64,000 nt of DNA from JADFQT01 sp965216025 (GTDB lineage Bacteria; Chloroflexota; Dehalococcoidia; Lucifugimonadales; UBA3495): the NCBI GenBank assembly GCA_965216025.1, contig CBDCEX010000018.1, positions 1 through 64,000 on the forward strand, written 5' to 3'. Position 1 is the first letter of the stretch, and each line of letters starts with the position of its first letter. The position numbers and the translations under genes are program-made. The notes beneath the pieces were generated by a model. That model was given only the letters and a program-made list of their open reading frames with translations, made no database searches and was not told the DNA's origin. Below are positions 53,538 to 62,123 of the stretch, in pieces.

Positions 53538-53541
53538 CTAG
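51721..53541 (+). CDS. IS1182-family transposase
   Basis: The 606-residue protein reads DYVGRGSFYGFLASLRGQLF, YCPDNGRDSVPPSLVATALLLQAY, MKVAVDTTYILGRGAVKDTYNL (catalytic Asp), EETIGDAAYGDGGTRQAF (Asp), CGVCPLRDQC and RRQVVEHRLARLVQLGVRQSRYFG (Glu region). It is intact. Its stop lies in the right-hand CTAG. Sequence and length differ from the IS1182 at 47838-49530, so it is another member of the family. Confidence 0.93.
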   Translation: MLGKRSKQLGFLEADHLYLDYVGRGSFYGFLASLRGQLFRDEDFAELYCPDNGRDSVPPSLVATALLLQAYDKVSDLEAKQRADFDIRWKVALGIEVEDRPFAKSTLQLFRAQLILHDQVRSVFQRSLQFARQTGCLKGRRMKVAVDTTYILGRGAVKDTYNLLADGIVQVVRALAQLDGTRAEEWALRHGLELYFGSSVKGEAGIDWDNKKERQALLQKIVADADLVLELARQAQGRFPADSPERQAIGEAAELLGQLLLQDVERQEDGPARKDGVSRDRVPSAHDPEMRHGRKSSSKRFDGHKAAVVVDTDSQLVTAVDILPGNAGDNTGVLELVEQSEENTGIAVEETIGDAAYGDGGTRQAFADADRTLIAKVPGRPNKARFPKEDFQIDLTAGACTCPAGQVTHTLRTMGNRTNRLGQTYPAQSFKFDPAVCGVCPLRDQCIASSKGKGRSVTLHPQEALLQQARAFQQSEDFAEYPSRRQVVEHRLARLVQLGVRQSRYFGRTKTLYQLLLAATVANLTLVATKTGMMSHGPGSSPNKPENRPDRPAAGACPEFATGSPIVTAQFILVAASWAALSLRPGPVHWLTSASSRHSRAFQPGF

Positions 53542-53685
53542 TATTACAACGACGCTTCCTCAATTTGGTCAGTTTTTGACCGGAAATCGCTTCGCGGAAG
53601 GCAAGGCCACAAAGCTGTCGAGCGCGTGGGCAGGTTGCTATGAAGGGTACTCAAGATCCCTTTCTTGCGATCCGTCGTTGTAATA
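53542..53685. mobile_element. 144-bp MITE, copy 2
   Basis: Identical to 51493-51636 in the same orientation, flanked by CTAG on both sides (53538-53541 and 53686-53689). It cuts a SnoaL/NTF2-like gene. Confidence 0.9.
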
Positions 53686-53689
53686 CTAG

Positions 53690-53878
53690 GGGGCCGCTTT
53701 CCCAAACGGCGTCCTCTACGAACAGCTCGGCTATTTTGTCCGGGTTGTAGTTATCGTCGCAGTATGCTGCGTACCTTGCTTTCAGGTTTCTGATAGCGTC
53801 TGTGTCCTCCAGAACGCGGACCCTATTCTCAAGCTCTTCCAGCCTCAGGATTAGATCTGTGGTTTGATCGGATGCCAT
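53690..53878 (-). pseudogene. SnoaL/NTF2-like protein, N-terminal fragment
   Basis: ATG 53878 opens MASDQTTDLILRLEELENRV, then LEDTDAIRNLKARYAAYCDD and YNPDKIAELFVEDAVWE. This is the start of a SnoaL-type (NTF2 fold) enzyme or binding protein. It is cut at 53689 by the MITE; the 3' part was not found in the window. Confidence 0.8.
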
Positions 53879-53975
53879 TATTCCCTCCCTGCTATTGCTT
53901 TGGCACAGGTCCCAACAGCTTTAGATTCACTCATCTGTAGATTTCCAGCTACTCACAGGTTAGGGCAATGAACGG

Positions 53976-55676
53976 CTAACCAAAGCTAAGGTGCTCTCGT
54001 ATCCTGCCCAATAGCGAATCAACTTCGGCGGAGTCGACCCCGCACTGATTCAGGGAATGGCGAAGAATTTCCAAGCCCGCTTCCATCTCCGGCCAAACCA
54101 CCTCCTTCACGCCAATCTGCTGAAACTGGTCTCCCTCCTCGCGCCAATGGACCCGCGCCACCACATCTAATTCGGGATTGAGTTGCAGCGCGTTCTGGGC
54201 GGTGACTAGGCTGGATACCGGATCACCGGTGCTGATCACCATCAGGCGGGCCGATTTCACCTGGGCAGCCTCCAAAACCGGCTGACTATCGCTAGATCCG
54301 TGGATGACGTAGTGCCCTAGCTGTTGGCACCGACTTACTACCCGCGGGTCAAGGTCAACGACGATAATTGGAACATGGTGTTCCTTTAAAACCCGGGCCA
54401 CCAGTGACCCAACCCTTCCCAAGCCGCAGATGACGACGTGGCCTTCCAGTGGGGGGATCCGCCCTTCTGACCTTCCGTTGTCAAGACGGTAGGGGCTGAG
54501 CCAGCCGAAGCGGCGGTTGATCACGCCCGTCGCCCGGCTGGCACCGGCGATGGCCCATGGGGTGAAAGCCATGCTCAATACCGCTGAGACCACAGCCAGG
54601 GAGAAGAATTCTGGCCCCACGATGCCCAGGGTAGTAGCCGAATCCGCCAGGATGAAGCTGAACTCCCCCACCTGAATCAGGCCGACGCCCGTGAGCAAGG
54701 CGGTATGAGGCAGGTACCCAAGGGAGCGCACAATTCCGGCGGTAATGGTGAATTTTAGGAAGGCGGCCAGGGCCACTACGCCTAACACCAACAGTAAGTT
54801 GTCCATGACAAAGTTAGGGTCGATAAGCATGCCGAGGGACACGAAAAACAAAGCGGAAAAGGTGTCCTTCAGCGGCGCGATTTCGGCGAAAGCCCGATGG
54901 CCAAAAGCCGACTGGCTGACCAGCAACCCGGCTACAAACGCGCCCATGGCAGCAGAAAGCCCGGCCATGTGAGTGATTCCGGCCGTGGCGAAGGTGATGG
55001 CGACGACAGCCAATATGAAGACTTCCCGGCTGCCCAGGCGGGCGACGTAGTTAAGCACCCAGGGAATTGCCTTGTAACCTAGCAAGGCCATCAGTCCCAG
55101 CACGACGGCGGCCTTCAACAATCCCATTCCCAGGTCCGGCAAGAACGCTGCGCTTTGGCCCCCCAGAGCCGGCAGCATGGCGATCATGGGGATAAACGCC
55201 AAGTCTTGAATCAGCAGCAATCCGGTAAGGATACGCCCGTGGAGGGCGTGCAATTCTCCCCGATCTATCAAGCTTTTCAGGACCACCATAGTGCTGCTGA
55301 GAGATAGCACCAATCCCAGGAGAATCGACTGAGAAGCAGTCCACCCCCAAAGGATGCCAATGAGGCTCGCCAAGCCGGCGGTGGCTACTACCTGAATAAT
55401 GCCACCTAGAATAACCACTTTCCCCAGCTGGCGAATGCTTTCGAAGGAAATTTCAATGCCGACGGCGAACAGAAGGAAGATTACGCCGAACTCAGCCAGT
55501 ATTCGCACGGTCTCAACGTCATTCACCAGCTGGAGGGCATGGGGCCCCAGCAGTAGTCCCACTACCAGATACCCCAAAATCACTGGAGAATGCAACACCC
55601 GAGCGATCAGTCCGCCCAAAAACGCCGCGGCAAAGATGACAATGATGTCGAAAAACAGCCCACTCTCCACCGACAC
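53976..55676 (-). CDS. CPA2-type monovalent cation/proton antiporter with TrkA-N domain
   Basis: The 566-residue protein has about 12 membrane segments (1-385) with family motifs VILGYLVVGLLLGP, FGVIFLLFAVGIEISF, SLSSTMVVLKSL, LLLIQDLAFIPMI and GLIQVGEFSFIL. It then has a Rossmann domain HVVICGLGRVGSLVARVL (about 415-432) with IIVVDLDP, as in KefB/KefC and Ybal-like proteins. It probably moves K+ or Na+ against protons, gated by a nucleotide. The last codons and stop (CACCTTAGCTTTGGTTAG) resemble an IS630-type end, so the extreme C-terminus may have been altered. Confidence 0.92.
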   Translation of the reverse strand: MSVESGLFFDIIVIFAAAFLGGLIARVLHSPVILGYLVVGLLLGPHALQLVNDVETVRILAEFGVIFLLFAVGIEISFESIRQLGKVVILGGIIQVVATAGLASLIGILWGWTASQSILLGLVLSLSSTMVVLKSLIDRGELHALHGRILTGLLLIQDLAFIPMIAMLPALGGQSAAFLPDLGMGLLKAAVVLGLMALLGYKAIPWVLNYVARLGSREVFILAVVAITFATAGITHMAGLSAAMGAFVAGLLVSQSAFGHRAFAEIAPLKDTFSALFFVSLGMLIDPNFVMDNLLLVLGVVALAAFLKFTITAGIVRSLGYLPHTALLTGVGLIQVGEFSFILADSATTLGIVGPEFFSLAVVSAVLSMAFTPWAIAGASRATGVINRRFGWLSPYRLDNGRSEGRIPPLEGHVVICGLGRVGSLVARVLKEHHVPIIVVDLDPRVVSRCQQLGHYVIHGSSDSQPVLEAAQVKSARLMVISTGDPVSSLVTAQNALQLNPELDVVARVHWREEGDQFQQIGVKEVVWPEMEAGLEILRHSLNQCGVDSAEVDSLLGRIREHLSFG

Positions 55677-55886
55677 GCTTACCCCCTACCTTCGGAAAAG
55701 TCCAGGGACACGAGATTGTTTCTCATCACTTTCCCCTGGGGTCGATGCTCAACAACTATAGCCGGCCATGAAATCAGGGACTGAGAGGATATACTGATGA
55801 TTGTAGGTGTTCCAAAAGATCTTGGCGCCTGCCTGGACCGCCCCATTTAGGAAGGGATCTCTTCACAGGACTCTTTGGAGGATGAA

Positions 55887-56311
55887 TTGAAAGCAATCTC
55901 GACCATCGCCCGATTCTTTCGCCAGAATGGAGAGGGTGAACAAACGCAGGCCAAAGACATAATGAGCACGCCGGTGTTAACTATTTCTCCCGATGCCACC
56001 GTCGGTGAAGCCGCCGGCCTCATGCTGGAGAAACATGTCAGCTGTTTGCCGGTGGTGGATGAACAGGAACAGTTGGTGGGTATGCTCACGCACAGTGATT
56101 TTGAGTTGCACCGCAAATTGATCGGAATGGTAGACGACCTCTACGAGCTGCTAGGGACCTGGGCCACCCCGCATTCCCTGGAGGACGCAGCCAGGCAGGC
56201 CGCGAGCAAACAGGTAAAGGACGTCATGCATCGAAATCTGGCTACCATCACTGAAGGAGCATCAATAGCGGAATTGTCCGAACAGATGCTGCGTAGGAAG
56301 CAGGCCACTAG
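55887..56311 (+). pseudogene. Double-CBS-domain protein truncated by IS701
   Basis: TTG 55887, 5 bp after GGAGG, opens a protein with AKDIMSTPVLTISPDATVGEAAGLMLEKHVSCLPVVD (first CBS) and VKDVMHRNLATITEGASIAELSEQMLRRKQAT (second, cut half way). CBS pairs bind adenine nucleotides. The IS701 at 56312 removes the end; the sequence after it (57770 on) starts NRLLK in the right frame but soon degenerates. Divergent from the antiporter gene, so a regulatory link is possible. Confidence 0.82.
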
Positions 56312-57769
56312 TATTACAACGTCAGTTAGTTTGATAGGATGACTGTGTAGCTGGAGAGGGAATAGGCAGGTGAGGTGGGGATGTGGATGCGGCAGCTTTC
56401 GAGCAGGTGTACGGGTCATTTCGGGATTTTCACGCTTACTTCGCGCCGCTGTTTGGCCGCCGGGAGACGCGGGAGCACAGCGGTCATTATCTCCAGGCCC
56501 TGCTGGTACAGTCTGGGGAGCGGCGCAACGCTGAGAACCTGTCGGAGACGGTTCCGGGGTCAGCCCGAGGGATGCAGCGGTTTCTCACCGATTCTCCCTG
56601 GGACGATGAGGTGATTATAGGACGGCTGCAGGAGTACCTGGGAACCCGGCTGGAGCATCCGGAAGGGGTGTGGGTGCTGGACGGCAGCGACTTTCCCAAG
56701 CAGGGGAGGAAGTCGGTGGGAGTGGCCCGGCAGTACTGCGGGAGGCTGGGGAAGGTGGCCAACTGCCAGGCGGGGATGTTCCTGGCCTATGTCAGCCCGT
56801 TGGGACGGGCATTGGTGGACAAGGGGCTGTATCTGCCCGAGAGTTGGACCTCGGACAAAGACCGGTGTGAGGCGGCGGGTGTGCCGGAGGATAGGCAGGG
56901 CTACCGGTCCAAGACGGAGTTGGCCTTGGAGATGGTGGGGCGGGCACAGGAGCGGGGCCACCTGAAGGCTGGATGGGTCGCGGCGGACGACGCCTTCGGG
57001 ATGTCGCCGTCCTTCCGGGAGGGCCTGGCGGCCTTGGGGATGTGGTACGTGCTGGACGTTCCGTCCGGCTTTACGGTGTGGCCGCCGGAGCCTGCCTGGA
57101 CCAGTGCGGAGTATCAGGGATTCGGGCGTCCCCGCAAACCCAGGCTGCGAGACGGTCAGCGCCGGACCATGGAGCAGCGCAGCGACGAGTTGCCGGAGGA
57201 GGCCTGGCGTGAGATAACGGTGGCCGAGGGAAGCCAGGGGCCACGCAGCTACCTTTTCAGCGCCCAGAGGGTGCGACCGACCAGCAGGCGCAAGCCCGGC
57301 GAAATCCACTGGGCCGTCTACCGCCGGAACCGGGACGGCAGCGAACCCCGCTACTACCTGTCCAATGCTCCGGAGGATACCCCGTTGGAGACCCTGGCAT
57401 ACGTGGGAGGCTCCCGTTGGCGTATAGAAACGGAGTTTGAGACCGAGAAAAGCGACGTAGGCCTGGACGAGTACGAGACCCGCACCTGGGCTGGCTGGCA
57501 TCACCACGTGGCCCTGTGCCTGCTGGGCGGAGCTTTTCTGCTGAGCCTGCAACAGGCTTGGGGGGAAAAAGATGCCCCGGATCACGAGGCCGCAGGTCTA
57601 CCGGGTGGTGCGGGAAATGCTGCCCCGGGAACGGTTCGGGCCAACCGAGTTGCTGCGGTGGCTTGAGGATACGCAGGACAGTAACGAACGGGCCAAACGC
57701 TCCCATGCCAAGCGCCGCGCCGCCATGCGGGCATCACCCCACATCCCTCCCTGAACTGACGTTGTAATA
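56312..57769 (+). mobile_element. IS701-family element
   Basis: The ends TATTACAACGTCAG and CTGACGTTGTAATA are perfect inverted repeats. It is flanked by CTAG and CTAA, fitting the YTAR target of the family. It is 1458 bp long. The outer 10 bp are the same as in the two 144-bp MITEs. Confidence 0.9.
56383..57754 (+). pseudogene. IS701-family transposase with a late frameshift
   Basis: The frame from 56383 holds DAAAFEQVYGSFRDFHAYFAPLFGR, GVWVLDGSDFPKQGRKSVGV (catalytic Asp), AGWVAADDAFGMSPSFREGL (Asp) and SRWRIETEFETEKSDVGLDEYE (Glu), then AFLLSLQQAWGEK. At GGGGGGAAAAAG (57560-57571) the natural C-terminus moves to the next frame (MPRITRPQVYRVVREMLPRERF to IPP, stop at 57754). The catalytic core is intact. 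The slippery run may allow some frameshifted product or may be an indel. Confidence 0.85.
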
Positions 57770-58560
57770 CTAACAGGCTGCTGAAAACTATTGGGGCCGG
57801 TCGACATCATCTTGGGGGCAGCGACAAGCGTAATAATCACCAAGAATATCGAAGTGGACGTGACTTAAGGACACGTTTTGGCCGGATATCGTCGTGCTCG
57901 GGCGACAATTTACAGGGCAGTTTCACAGAGACCCCCTTTTTCCGCAGCCTGCTAAATGGCCGATACACTTTCGGCCAAGGGGTTTACTCAGGTCCCAAAT
58001 CGCGTTGTACGAAGCTCGGATCTTCATCTGGAACCAAGCTAACTTACGCGATGCTTCTAAATAAACTACGCTTGGAACAACGAATGCAGCCAATAAAGAA
58101 TACCAGACGCCAGAGGCGCCGCACTTTTCCCGGGCCAGTTACCCCCAGTGAGGGTCTCACAGCAGCAGTCCAACGAGACTGATGACTACCGCCTACCGTC
58201 TGTGGTGTGTTAACATAAGCCGAATACTAGATAATGGGCTTTTAAACAAAAGAAAAAGCGGCCAGCTAGCCATCCGAGGATGAACATGCTACCCGCCCTT
58301 AACCTACAATAAGAGCGTAGCAGAATCTCTGGTGGCAAGTCAAGTAAGCCGGCAGAGGTTTTTATCCCTGACCAACCTCACAATGGGGGGGACCCCCAAC
58401 CCCCCCCTCGACAATTCGATACCGAACCCGAGCCCAATACCCTCATATTCGAAGACCAATCGCTCGGCCTCCGCTTTAAGCTCCCGAAAAAGATTCTCCG
58501 GGCTTCCAACTTTTTAGGGCCTGCCGAATTCTCTACGCCATTCTCCATGCTACGCCTGGC
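57770..58560. other. Non-coding stretch before the origin
   Basis: No gene is seen. The first ~100 bp may be the degraded end of the CBS gene. The rest is of mixed composition with G- and C-runs near 58383-58410, leading into the iterons. Confidence 0.45.
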
Positions 58561-58574
58561 AAAAAACCGCTGTG

Positions 58575-58759
58575 TTTGTGGCAAATAATAAGTGTGGTTT
58601 GTGGCAACACCCATGTCCTTTGTGGCAAATAATAAGTGTGGTTTGTGGCAACACCCATGTCCTTTGTGGCAAATAATAGTGTGGTTTGTGGCAACACCCA
58701 TGTCCTTTGTGGCAAGTTATAGTGTCCTTTGAGGCAAGGAATAGTGTGGTTTGTGGCAA
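58575..58759. repeat. Nine iterons of a plasmid-type origin
   Basis: TTTGTGGCAA occurs at 58575, 58598, 58619, 58642, 58663, 58685, 58706 and 58750, with a variant TTTGAGGCAA at 58728. Spacing is 21-23 bp, two helical turns. Longer words (TGTGGTTTGTGGCAACACCC and ATGTCCTTTGTGGCAA) alternate. The replication initiator gene starts about 190 bp downstream and should bind them. Confidence 0.92.
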
Positions 58760-58809
58760 CGAAATCGGTCAAAAAAGTGAGGTTTTGAAGCTAGATTCTG
58801 GGGGTTTCT

Positions 58810-58905
58810 CTAGGGTCAAGGTATTTAAGGTATTTAACGTACGTAATTTAAGATATTAAGCAAACAACAACAGAGAAGATGTTGTTGTTGCTTAAAAAAA
58901 TTTCT
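58810..58905. promoter_or_regulatory. AT-rich unwinding region and hairpin
   Basis: Repeated GGTATTTAA words, a TTAACGTACGTAA-type palindrome and a strong hairpin (AAGCAAACAACAACA / TGTTGTTGTTGCTT) lie between the iterons and rep. This is the usual place for a DNA-unwinding element and the rep promoter. Confidence 0.65.
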
Positions 58906-58951
58906 TCGCCATTTATGCGAACACAGTGATGAGACTGAGGGAGAGGGTAAG

Positions 58952-60715
58952 ATGACTCTTACGAAAAAGAAACGTGGTTCTTCAGGCGCACCACGTAGGG
59001 TTATGCTACCGGACGATCAGAATGATTCAGCTACTCTGGGTCCAGGATCAGACGCAGAACTTCCCGCCACCGACGTCTTGCCCCCAGACATTATCCGTTC
59101 TGAGGTAAACTTTCTGGCCCTACCGTTCTTTGCCCTGTCCAGGCGTGACACCCATGGCAGGATGAAAACCGAGTACCACACAACAGTGCAGAGAGGGGAT
59201 GAACGGCTTGAGGTATCCTGGAAAGTCTTGGCACATCAAGAGTATGGCTATCCTGGTCCCTTTGACCGCGAGGTCCACAAGGCCATAGAGCACATGGTCA
59301 GCGAGATGCGGCCGCCCTTAGAGAACCCCATACGACTTGGCTCCCTGTACAACATTGCAAAGCTCATGGGCGTGAAGTTCTCAGGGAGAGCATCACAGGA
59401 CATCAAGAAGGCCATCCAGAGAATTATTATGACGGGTATCGAATCCAAAGGCACCTTCTATCAGAAAGGCCAGGCAAAATGGGCCACAGATATATTTCAC
59501 CTATACGAGCGAGTGGTGTTTCTTGGTGAGACGTTGCCCGATGGGGCCACCGCGGATACCAACCACCTGTTTTTCAGCAGCTGGTACCTAGACAACATCA
59601 ATGCCCGTTATGTAAAGCCCTTAGACTATGCGTTTTTCCGCTCCCTGCACGGCCACGTCGCCTCCAGGCTCTACGAGCTCTTGGGTCTGAAGTTCTACGG
59701 CATGGGCTCTCACCCATTCATTCGCTATCGCTATTCCACCCTTTGCCAGCTCCTTCCCGTCACGAGACACAGGCACCCTTCCCAAGCCAAACGAAAGCTT
59801 GAGCCAGCGCACCAGGAGCTTATTAGTACGGCGTTCTTCAAGGACGTTGAGTGGGCCAAAATCCCTGGGGAAAGCAACGATTGGTACGTGACCTACTGGC
59901 CTGGGACAAGGGCAAAAGAGGAGCTATGGCGCTTCCCTCGGCAGCAGGCGCTAACCCAAGAGCCAGTCCAGGGAACCTCGCAGGTTCCACCTACAAGTCC
60001 TCTAGAAGACGACGAGCCAGCACCGGTTGCTGGCAAAGACACGTCCCGGAAGCGCACGAAGAAAGCGCTCTTTGAGCTCACAGAAGCCCAACTGGAGGCC
60101 TTCAAAGCGCTTCAGGACCTGGGGGTGAGCAAAGGGACAGCTGAAGACCTGGCTAGGCAATTTGAAGCTAAAGCCGTCCATAATTGGATAAGCGTTGTCC
60201 GCAATGACGAAGGGATCCAGGATCCGCCGGCGTACCTCGTGAAAGCCCTTCGTGAGGGCTGGCAGCTGCCAGAGAGCTTCCAACGGCGAGAAGCAGAGCG
60301 CAAGGAAGCTGAAGCCCTAGAAGAAGAACGAAAGCGCCTTGAGAGCTGCTCTATCTGCCAGGGCAGGGGAGTCTATTACATAGACAACAACAAGGTGGCC
60401 AGGTGTGACCACACCGGTCGCAAGAAACGGAGATCCACCAAGGGCCGAAATCAAGAGCTGGATACTCAGGCAGTATGGGGCCAGACTTTGAAAGCACTGC
60501 GCGACCAGATCCCTGCTCATATCTACGAGACCCGTCTGAAAGACACGAGCTTCCTCGGGATGGATGGCAACACAGCCATTGTCGAGGTATCTAGCTATTA
60601 CATGGTTGAGCAATTAGAGCGGTTCTACCGGAGCATAGCGGGGACCCTGGAGCAGGTGCTGGGTCAAAAGGTTGAAATAGAGTTTGTCTCTGCTGCTGCT
60701 CCAGAGAGGCAGTAA
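58952..60715 (+). CDS. Plasmid replication initiator with DnaA domain I-like C-terminus
   Basis: ATG 58952 follows GAGGGAGAGGG. The N-terminal ~300 residues have the RepA/initiator winged-helix pattern: EVNFLALPFFALSRRD, GSLYNIAKLMGVKFSGRASQDIKKAIQRI, HLYERVVFLGE and KPLDYAFFRSLHGHVASRLYELLGLKFYG. A linker with basic residues follows, then a short zinc-knuckle-like region (CSICQGRGVYYIDNNKVARCDH, near 468). The last 85 residues (VWGQTLKALRDQIPAHIYETRL ... VSSYYMVEQLERFYRSIAGTLEQVLGQKVEIEFV) closely resemble DnaA domain I, which contacts helicase. It should bind the iterons upstream and load helicase. Confidence 0.88.
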   Translation: MTLTKKKRGSSGAPRRVMLPDDQNDSATLGPGSDAELPATDVLPPDIIRSEVNFLALPFFALSRRDTHGRMKTEYHTTVQRGDERLEVSWKVLAHQEYGYPGPFDREVHKAIEHMVSEMRPPLENPIRLGSLYNIAKLMGVKFSGRASQDIKKAIQRIIMTGIESKGTFYQKGQAKWATDIFHLYERVVFLGETLPDGATADTNHLFFSSWYLDNINARYVKPLDYAFFRSLHGHVASRLYELLGLKFYGMGSHPFIRYRYSTLCQLLPVTRHRHPSQAKRKLEPAHQELISTAFFKDVEWAKIPGESNDWYVTYWPGTRAKEELWRFPRQQALTQEPVQGTSQVPPTSPLEDDEPAPVAGKDTSRKRTKKALFELTEAQLEAFKALQDLGVSKGTAEDLARQFEAKAVHNWISVVRNDEGIQDPPAYLVKALREGWQLPESFQRREAERKEAEALEEERKRLESCSICQGRGVYYIDNNKVARCDHTGRKKRRSTKGRNQELDTQAVWGQTLKALRDQIPAHIYETRLKDTSFLGMDGNTAIVEVSSYYMVEQLERFYRSIAGTLEQVLGQKVEIEFVSAAAPERQ

Positions 60716-61009
60716 CAGGCGACGTTTTGATGGCCGGCAGGTAGTTTGGAGCGGCCGGGTCGCCCCTAGGACGGAGTCCTGGGAACCAGATGACATAAAT
60801 TCTGTTGTACGGCCGCTGTGGATCGAGATGATAAGGTAGGAACGAGGTCACCCAAAGGGCAAAAAATAAAACTGGCTGGGGCCGACGTTCTCCACGACTC
60901 CTACTTCGTCAGCGGGTCTTCCACCGCCTGGTCGATTAGGCCTCGGCTATCCGTTCGTGATCGCACTCATCCCAATTCTTCTCCGATTACCAAAAACGCG
61001 GATGAACCG
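60716..61009 (+). other. No recognisable gene
   Basis: About 290 bp downstream of rep has no coding sequence or clear terminator. A CCTAGGACGGAGTCCTGGG segment forms a modest stem. Confidence 0.4.
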
Positions 61010-61128
61010 CTTTTGGATTGACATTTACACTTCGGCAACTCCGCCTTTCCGATACCAGCCCACCCACCGTTGCACTGTCCGGTCATAGATTGCCATTATC
61101 TTGGAAACTGTAAATGTCAATCCAAAAG
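61010..61128. mobile_element. 119-bp element or IS21 end with 19-bp inverted repeats
   Basis: CTTTTGGATTGACATTTAC and its complement GTAAATGTCAATCCAAAAG form perfect arms at 61010-61028 and 61110-61128. Inside, the minus strand reads IYDRTVQRWVGWYRKGG, an HTH-like scrap of a transposase N-terminus. Probably an internally deleted IS. Confidence 0.6.
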
Positions 61129-61174
61129 CCACCCACCTCGATGGCCGAAAAGTCACCCACCCATGGGTGTAGTG

Positions 61175-61378
61175 ATGATGAGTTGGTACTCCATCAAGAA
61201 TTCTAGAGGGAGGCCTGCTGAGCCGTGGGTCACCGAAGACCTCAGTCCAGCTGGCGAAGTCCAGATTAGAGGTTATCAGCACCGAGCCCCGCTCGTAGAG
61301 GTCGGTAAGGAGACCAAATAGGAGCTCCGCACCCACCTTGGAAAAAGGGACAAATCCGACCTCATCCAGGACCGTATC
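61175..61378 (-). pseudogene. istB: IstB fragment of a second IS21 type
   Basis: The minus strand reads VLDEVGFVPFSKVGAELLF, DLYERGSVLITSNLDFASWTEVFGD and SRILDGVPTHHHY. It is a different IstB subtype from that at 6052 and 20707. Walker A is missing, and a dispersed repeat begins exactly where the frame is cut. Confidence 0.82.
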
Positions 61379-61512
61379 CCAAACTTGATTCCCTCGTAGA
61401 AAGGCCTATCTGAGATTGGTGCATGGGGAAGGTGTCTGGCAGGGGAGGAGGCCCTGGGTCTGCGCTGAGGACCAGCGTAGTCCCGTCGCATTACACTTTT
61501 GGTGGCTCACAG
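61379..61512. repeat. Dispersed repeat, copy 2
   Basis: This matches 47647-47813 from CTTGATTCCCTCGTAG to GGTGGCTCACAGTG, lacking about 30 bp in the middle. It separates IstB and FN3 fragments. Confidence 0.7.
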
Positions 61513-61529
61513 TGACCAGTGGTGGCGCG

Positions 61530-61915
61530 TCCGCGTGAACGATACCGGGGGCGAGTTCAGTGAATTGGTGGCTGACACGGGCACAGCGGCGACCACCTAC
61601 ACCGACAACACGGTAGCGGCCAGCACTCACTACACCTACCGCATCAAGGCCATCAACGAGTACGGGGTGAGCGAGCGGTCCCGCTGGTTCCACATCGAAA
61701 CCCTGGAAGTGCCGGTACCGGCCAAGCCCACCGGCCTGAACGCCACGGCTACCCATGACCAGGTGGCGCTCACCTGGGACGACCCCGGCGACTACAGCAT
61801 CACCGGGTACGTGATCCTCAGGCGCCACCGCTACGACGACCCCAAGGGCCACTTCGATGAGCTGGTGGCGGACACGGGAACGGCGGCGACCACCTACACC
61901 GACGATACGGTAGAG
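61530..61915 (+). pseudogene. Fibronectin type III repeat fragment
   Basis: The frame reads VNDTGGEFSELVADTGTAATTYTDNTVAASTHYTYRIKAINEYG, then KPTGLNATATHDQVALTWDDPG and a second copy of the first motif. One and a half FN3 domains of a large secreted protein remain, with both ends missing. Related FN3 domains occur at 3817-4503. Confidence 0.78.
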
Positions 61916-62093
61916 GACATTACAGCCAGGCTATTGGAGATGCGTTCCGGCTCGGAATGATACCATTTCCTTATGGAGAGTGCGTCTTTTGGGCATGGCA
62001 GGGGCGCACGGCCGGGCGCCTTTACGGACCTAATCTTTCGGCAACCTACGCTGTTGACCGCCAAGGTCCCTTGTGTTAAATTGATCCTCTTTA

Positions 62094-62106
62094 GATACCA
62101 AGTATC
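62094..62106. promoter_or_regulatory. Metalloregulator operator-like palindrome GATAC-CAA-GTATC
   Basis: A perfect 5+5 palindrome lies 17 bp upstream of the second Fur-family gene. Arms and spacer length are identical to the site at 8056. Confidence 0.65.
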
Positions 62107-62123
62107 ATTTAAAAAGTGCCGGT

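Noticed and set aside
51493..53685. Composite transposon made of two MITEs around IS1182
   Set aside because: Kept only as a finding: the outer flanks are CTAA and CTAG, so a single-event target duplication is not shown.
56560..57585. 341-codon minus-strand frame
   Set aside because: Antisense of the IS701 catalytic core.
58575..58759. CRISPR array
   Set aside because: The repeated word is only 10 bp with near-identical intervening sequence; position before a Rep gene makes them iterons.
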